From: Lojkania enalia
Lineage: Eukaryota > Ascomycota > Dothideomycetes > Pleosporales
DNA length: 36,447 nucleotides
Reading direction: 5' to 3'
Assembly: GCA_010094045.1 (NCBI GenBank)
Contig: ML986826.1
Span: forward strand, 23,791-60,237
Shown: positions 31,600 through 36,447 of the stretch, one piece after another
Layout: every line of letters starts with the position of its first letter
Position numbering within the stretch: position 1 is the stretch's first letter
Program-made: the position numbers and the translations under genes
Notes under the pieces: model-generated
Seen by the model: the letters and a program-made list of their open reading frames with translations, nothing else
The model's database searches: none
Told to the model about the DNA's origin: nothing

Positions 31600-34500
31600 T
31601 AAATTAATAGAAGAACTATCTAAAACTACCTATTTATTATTATAGATCTAGGTACTTAAAATTATATTATTAGTATTAAATAGTTATATTATTTTTAACT
31701 CCAGCTAGATACGGATAAGAATCGGATTATATAGCTCTCTAAGTATTCTACTACTTATAATTCTTTACCTTCTCTTCTTATATAATTAACTTAACTAGTA
31801 TATAATAAGAAGGTAAAGCTAGATATCTAGCGACGCGACGCTCTATAGGAAAAGAACTAGTATTAGTAGTCCTACAGTCTAACTATCTATTATATTAAAG
31901 GTCTATTAAGACTATTAAAACTATATTAGTCTTCTATAACCTATAGTTTAAATAAGCTTAGAGCTTCTATATACCTATATATAATAAAGTCCAAACTTAA
32001 TTTAAAGAAAGTCTATTCTCCTATTATTACTCTTATTTTAGCTAATACTTTCTACTTTAATATAAAGAGGAAAGAGAACGAGTTTTTCTCTACATCTCTA
32101 TACGAAATTAAGCAGCTAATTAAAGATAAGTAAGCTCTAGAGCTAGAAGATAAGGCTGAAAATAAAGTACTAGTAAATCTCTAATTACTATCTAAATACT
32201 ATAAATATTAGGATATATTTAGTAAAATTGCAGCTTATTAATTACTAGAATACTACCCTTATAATTATAAGATTATTCTTATAGAACTCCTCTCTAATAG
32301 TTATAGCCTATTATATAAGTAGAATATTAAGGAGTTAGAGGTAACTAAGAAGTATATTATAGATAATTTATAGTATAGGTATATCGAGTAGAATTAAAGC
32401 TCTTTTATATCTCTAATCTTTTACGTTTGTAAATCTAATAGTAACCTATATATCTATATAGATTATTATAAATTTAACGTTCTTATCTATAAAAATATAT
32501 ATCTAATACTACGTATAGATAAATTCCTATCTAGATCTACTAAGATAGTAATTTTTACTAAGCTTAATATTTGCGCAGCCTTTAATAAGATTAGAATAGA
32601 CCCTAGTTCTAAAAAATATACTACTTTTTAGACTCGATATAGAACCTATAAATATAAAGTTCTACCTTTTAAATTATATAATAGTCTAGTAACTTACTAG
32701 TACTATATAAATAATATATTAATCGACTACCTAGATAACTTCTATATCGCTTATCTAGATAATATTCTTATCTACTTAGAAGATAAGATAATATATACTA
32801 TCTATATTAAGAAAGTTCTTAAAAAATTATATTAAGTAGGGTTATAAGTTAATATTAAAAAGAGCGAATTCTATATTACCTAAACTAAATATTTTAACTA
32901 TATCCTCTTAAATAAAGGTTTTAAAGTTAACCTAAAGAAGGTAGAAGTACTATATAACTAGTAGCTACCTACTACTATAATAGGTGTAGAATCCTTCTTA
33001 GGTTTTACTAGATTTTATTAATAGTTTATACTAGAATTCTTATATATTATAAAGCTAATTATCGTACTATAAAGTTTTATAACCTCTTTTATATAGACTT
33101 TAGAATGTAATATTACCTTTAAGAAATTAAAGTCAGCCCTATTAAGTATACCTATACTCTACTACTTTAACCCTATATTAGAAATAAAAATAGAAACTAA
33201 CACCTCTAATAGAGTAGTTATAAGAGTACTATTATAGAAATATCCTAATAGAAAATAGTACCCTATAGCGTTCTATAGTAAAGTTCTATCCGGTTTAGAA
33301 CTGAACTAGAAGATTTATAATAAGAAACTATTTACAATTATTACTATATTTAAGTAATAGAGGGTAGAACTTACTTCGGTAGCTATTAGAACTTTAGTAT
33401 ATACCGATTATTACTTACTTAAATATTTTATAACTATAAAAGTACTTAATATTTATTAAGTTTATTAGACTAAGAAATTAGCTTAGTATTAGTTCTAAAT
33501 TAAGTATACTCTAGATAAGAATAATATTAGAATAGATATCTTTAGTTATTATAAATAAAATATAGAAAACTTAAAAGTAGTTTAAACTAATAACTAGTTG
33601 AGAATTCTATTTAAACTATATTAACTTCACCTCTAAATTAATACTAAATTAGCTTAATCCTATATTATTTAAATAATAACTTAAGCAGCTATATTAAATA
33701 TTATTAAAGGCTAGAAGTAGGTTATATTACTAGACTTTCTAGAGTTAATCGATATATTATTATAGGAAAACTAAGCCTCCTTTATATAGGAATATACCCT
33801 CTTACCCTATAAGTATTAGATAGAGAATAGACTACTCCTCTATAATAATTACTTATATATTCTATTAGATTTAGGCCTTTATATACGATTTATATAAGAG
33901 GTTTATAACTAAGTATTCTCCGCACACTTAAGTACTACTAAAACCTATTAGTTACTGTTCTAGAAGTACTATTAGAAAAGTATAGAGGCTACTTATAAAC
34001 GATATATATAGAATTATATTCTATACTATAAAGCTTATCTAATATAAACCTAAACCCTAAGTTTTATCTATCTACTTCCTATACTAAATTAACTAATATA
34101 ATACCTATATATTAACTTTAAGGATTTCTCTATAGATAAGTCCGGATATAATTAGGTTATAGTAGTAATTAATTGCCTATCTAAATAAGTAGTATCTATC
34201 CTCTACTATTATATAATTAACGTATAGGGAATAGCTAAATTATTTATTTAATAGGTATACTACTTTAACTATACGCCTAAAACTATTATTTTAAACTAAA
34301 AACCTTAGTTTATATTTAGTTTCTAGTCCGAATTCTACTATATTTTAGGCGTAAAGATTAAACTATCTACTACTTATTATAAAGAGACTAACGGATAGAT
34401 AGAGATTATAAATAAATATATTAATTAGAGACTACGCTCTTTTATATCCTTCTACTAAAATAACTAGAGTTCTCTATTACTTATAATTAATCGAGTATAA

Positions 34501-34620
34501 GTAACTCTACCCTATTTAACTATTAGAATATTCCTATATTAGATCCTATATAGATTTAAGCCCTATTAAAGTTGGGATTAGAAATATTCTATTAATTCTA
34601 TTACTATAATAGATAAATTA
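31600..34620 (+). pseudogene. pol: C3 pol polyprotein remnant (PR-RT-RNaseH-IN)
   Basis: Protease at about 31,629-31,680: LFIIIDLGT.NYI in place of the IDSGA-type site. RT at about 32,396-32,800: FTKLNICAAFNKIRI, TYKYKVLPFKLYN, then AYLDNILIYLE at about 32,750-32,782, the YLDD box with the second Asp changed to Asn. RNase H at about 33,170-33,400: EIKIETNTSNRVVIRVL. Integrase: YLLPILN and FKDFSIDKSGYN.VIVVINCLSK at about 34,060-34,190 (core Asp now Asn), and YYKETNG.IEIINKYIN near 34,375-34,425, the GQTE-type motif with Glu apparently kept. The order is typical of Ty3/gypsy. Stops are Gln/Trp-type. Confidence 0.9.
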
Positions 34621-35021
34621 AATTATAAGAACGTTTTAGCTCTAATAACTTATATATATATAGTCTAGAAAACTATAAAGGCTAATATTAAGAAGGCTTA
34701 AAATCGTATATAATCTATTATTAACTATTACTAGTAACCAATTAATTAGTAGATTAGTAATATAGTCTACTTAAATACTAAGAACCTTACAGTCTAGAGA
34801 CTAAGCTAAAAGCTATTCGATTAATAGAAGAGTTCTTTTAAGGTACTAGAATAGGTTAGAAACTTATACTATTTATAGTTACTCCTAGGGTCGAGAATAT
34901 ATAATATCTTCGCACTAAACCTATTATATAAAGACCTCTAGGACCTTCTATTAGGATAAAAAGCTCTAAAACTACCTGCTATCGCTATTAAGAGGGTAGA
35001 AGAGTAGAAGGTTAAGGAAAT

Positions 35022-35180
35022 ACTAGCTAGTAAGCTATATTATAAGACCCTTAAATACCGTATAAAATAGGTAGGATATAATTCTAACTCGGTCTAGTAT
35101 AAAGCTTTAAATTTTATAGGTTTATTTTATAAGCTAAAAGCTTTTTATAATAAGTATCCGAATTAACTAGAACTTCTAAA
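35022..35180 (+). pseudogene. C3 chromodomain
   Basis: Reads EILASKLYYKTLKYRIK*VGYN, then *YKALNFIGLFYKLKAF.NKYPN, matching the fungal chromovirus C-terminal chromodomain (LKYRVKWVGYD...WYPASNF...L..FH...P). The Trp codons are now TAG. It follows the integrase after about 400 bases of degraded coding sequence. This places C3 among the chromoviruses, in a lineage distinct from C1. Confidence 0.82.
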
Positions 35181-36347
35181 GGCCCTAACTAAATAGATTA
35201 AGGTATATAAGAATAGTATAGAAAATATAGATTATCTAATAGATAATAATATATAAAAGTTAAGTAGTAGATTAGAAAACTAAATTATAGGCCTAAAATT
35301 ACTCTTCTATAAAATCTGGAGGGTCTGATAGTAGGCTATTAGATACTTCTCTAGTCCTCTTCTTTTCTACTCTCCTTCTCCTTTCTTTCCTCCGGACTCC
35401 CCTTAAACTTTCTCTATCTTATCTTTAGCCGCCTAAGAGTACTGTAATATCAGCCTAAAAATTAGATACTAGAGCCTTTAAAGCTAAAACCTAATAGAGT
35501 AATTTAGTACTCTAGTAGAATAAAACTATCTAAATACTAGCCTTAAAAAGGCTAGTTTTCTAACTCTTTACAACCTGGGTTATAAATACTAGACTATAAG
35601 TAGACTCTAAAATAGCCTTAAAGACTATCTTTTTATTCTTCTTATCCTCTATATATTAGGCTACTATCTATAGTTTAAAATAGCCCTAAAGGACTAGAAA
35701 CTTCTTCTTATAATAGGAGGGGATTTATAAGTGCGTTAGTAGTAAGTACCCTACTAGTATTAGATACAATTTGTACGGGGTTATACTTTTTATTTTATAA
35801 GGTATAATACTTACATTTTTTTAATCTTAGAAACTAAAAGGTAAATATCATATACCGCCTATAGGCGAGCGTATATATAGCCTAAAAGTAGATAATTTAA
35901 AAAGCCTCTAAAGAGGCTTTAAAAGGCGGGTAGAATAGTATATTAATTAATTTTTTTCTATAAAGCGTTAGTAATATTTTAATAATTAATAGTTCTAGGG
36001 ATATATAATAATATATATAGAGTAGAAGTTATTATTTAATTAAGAAAGCTTAGTTAATAGCAATCTAGTAATATATTAAGGCTAGTAAACGCTTATTACT
36101 ATACGCGACGAAATTATAATATTAATAAACTGTTATAATAGTAGTTACTAGCTAATATATAGGTTAATTATACTTACTATAAAAACCTTACTTAATATTA
36201 TATTAATATATAAACGTATCTCTATAAGTAACTATATATATTAGCCTTTACTAATAAATATCTTAAAGAAATTTCTTTATACTAGAACCTATCTATAATA
36301 GCTCTAATTCCCTCCCGAACTAGTATAGATAGGAACTATTAGCCTAT
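35181..36347 (+). other. C3 long 3' region with palindromes
   Basis: About 1.2 kb between chromodomain and polypurine tract. It contains GGAGGGTCTGATAG near 35,320, a CT-rich run at 35,350-35,400, and a coding-like plus register at about 35,590-35,900 (SLKDYLFILLILYILGYYL, ALKD.KLLLIIGGDL) that I do not recognise. There are two exact palindromes (35,856-35,867 and 35,901-35,920). 36,288-36,333 can form a 10-bp stem (CCTATCTATA / TATAGATAGG) just before the polypurine tract. 35,940-36,280 is plain AT-rich sequence. Confidence 0.5.
35901..35920. repeat. Exact short palindrome
   Basis: AAAGCCTC TAAA GAGGCTTT: an 8-bp stem with a 4-base loop, followed by AAAAGGCGGG. A second exact palindrome, CGCCTATAGGCG, lies at 35,856-35,867. 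Both lie in a patch that kept more G/C than its surroundings. Confidence 0.75.
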
Positions 36348-36361
36348 AAGAAGGGGGGTGG
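36348..36361 (+). other. C3 polypurine tract
   Basis: AAGAAGGGGGGTGG ends exactly where homology to the 5' LTR begins at 36,362. It fixes C3 as plus-strand and marks the start of the 3' LTR. Confidence 0.85.
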
Positions 36362-36447
36362 TATAATAATACGAAGAAATCGTTCTATAAAAAGTTTTAT
36401 ATATAATCTTATCCTAAAGCTTTTTACTTATCTTATTCTACCCCTAG
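36362..36447 (+). repeat. C3 3' LTR, partial
   Basis: Matches 27,573-27,620 joined to 29,497-29,533 with RIP-type differences. It has no pogo-2, so it is the empty-site reference. Cut by the window end. Confidence 0.9.

Larger units (their letters stand above)
27573..36447 (+). mobile_element. Ty3/gypsy chromovirus C3 (3' LTR cut by window end)
   Basis: Plus-strand element inserted in a C2-type LTR. The 5' LTR starts TGTAATAATGCGAAG at 27,573 and is split by pogo-2. Gag lies at about 30,300-31,260, pol at about 31,600-34,600, a chromodomain at about 35,022-35,160, a polypurine tract at 36,348-36,361, and the 3' LTR starts TATAATAATACGAAG at 36,362. Only 86 bases of the 3' LTR are inside the window. 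The body is a different family from C1 and C2, as judged from the gag and chromodomain sequences. Confidence 0.9.

Noticed and set aside
35318..35336. GGAGGGTCTGATAG as the C3 polypurine tract and LTR start
   Set aside because: Homology to the C3 5' LTR begins only at 36,362, right after AAGAAGGGGGGTGG.
1..36447. CRISPR array, tRNA, rRNA or riboswitch
   Set aside because: No regularly spaced repeats with unique spacers, and no recognisable tRNA or rRNA blocks. The repeats present are explained by transposable elements.

Overview
The window is a gene-free, AT-rich block of what looks like a filamentous ascomycete genome, built almost entirely from nested, inactivated transposable elements. 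CA and TG dinucleotides are nearly absent while TA is everywhere. Retroelement and transposase reading frames are still followable, but TAG/TAA stand where Gln (CAG/CAA) or Trp (TGG) is expected and Tyr stands where Cys or His is expected. That is the signature of repeat-induced point mutation (RIP; CpA to TpA on either strand). Loss of TG also removes most ATG codons, so no long open reading frame survives. I see no host gene, tRNA, rRNA or CRISPR array.

Layout. (1) A large imperfect inverted duplication of a hAT DNA transposon covers about 72-23,645: left arm 119-1,106 plus 15,202-17,452, right arm 18,433-23,645. (2) The left arm is split by a minus-strand Ty3/gypsy chromovirus, here called C2 (1,107-15,196; 367-bp LTRs; target duplication TTAGT). 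(3) The 3' tail of C2 is split by a plus-strand chromovirus, C1 (1,902-9,257; LTRs of about 545 bp; target duplication AGAGT). (4) A C2 3'-end fragment (17,453-18,120) and 312 unassigned bases separate the arms. (5) The right arm carries a pogo/Fot1-type element, pogo-1 (21,575-23,423, TA target). (6) 23,646-26,465 is an unidentified repeat with a minus-strand coding remnant, a 32-bp tandem repeat and a polypurine tract leading into a C2-type LTR. (7) 26,811-27,398 is a C1 3' fragment, followed by a second, opposed C2-type LTR. (8) A third chromovirus, C3 (27,573 to beyond the window end), interrupts that LTR, and its own 5' LTR is split by a second pogo element, pogo-2 (27,623-29,494).

Insertion order can be read from target duplications and from empty sites inside the window. 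The right hAT arm shows the uninterrupted C2 target, the left arm shows the uninterrupted pogo-1 target, the 17.5-kb C2 fragment shows the C2 tail without C1, and the partial C3 3' LTR at the window end shows the pogo-2 target unfilled. Every element is broken. Active-site Asp codons have often become Asn (C2 and C3 reverse transcriptases, both pogo transposases), while the C1 reverse transcriptase still reads YLDD. The least ordinary features are a conserved antisense coiled-coil frame at the 3' end of C1, a plus-strand frame that runs into the C1 3' LTR, and the big palindrome with an assembly gap in one arm. C1, C2, C3 and the pogo numbers are labels made up for this annotation.
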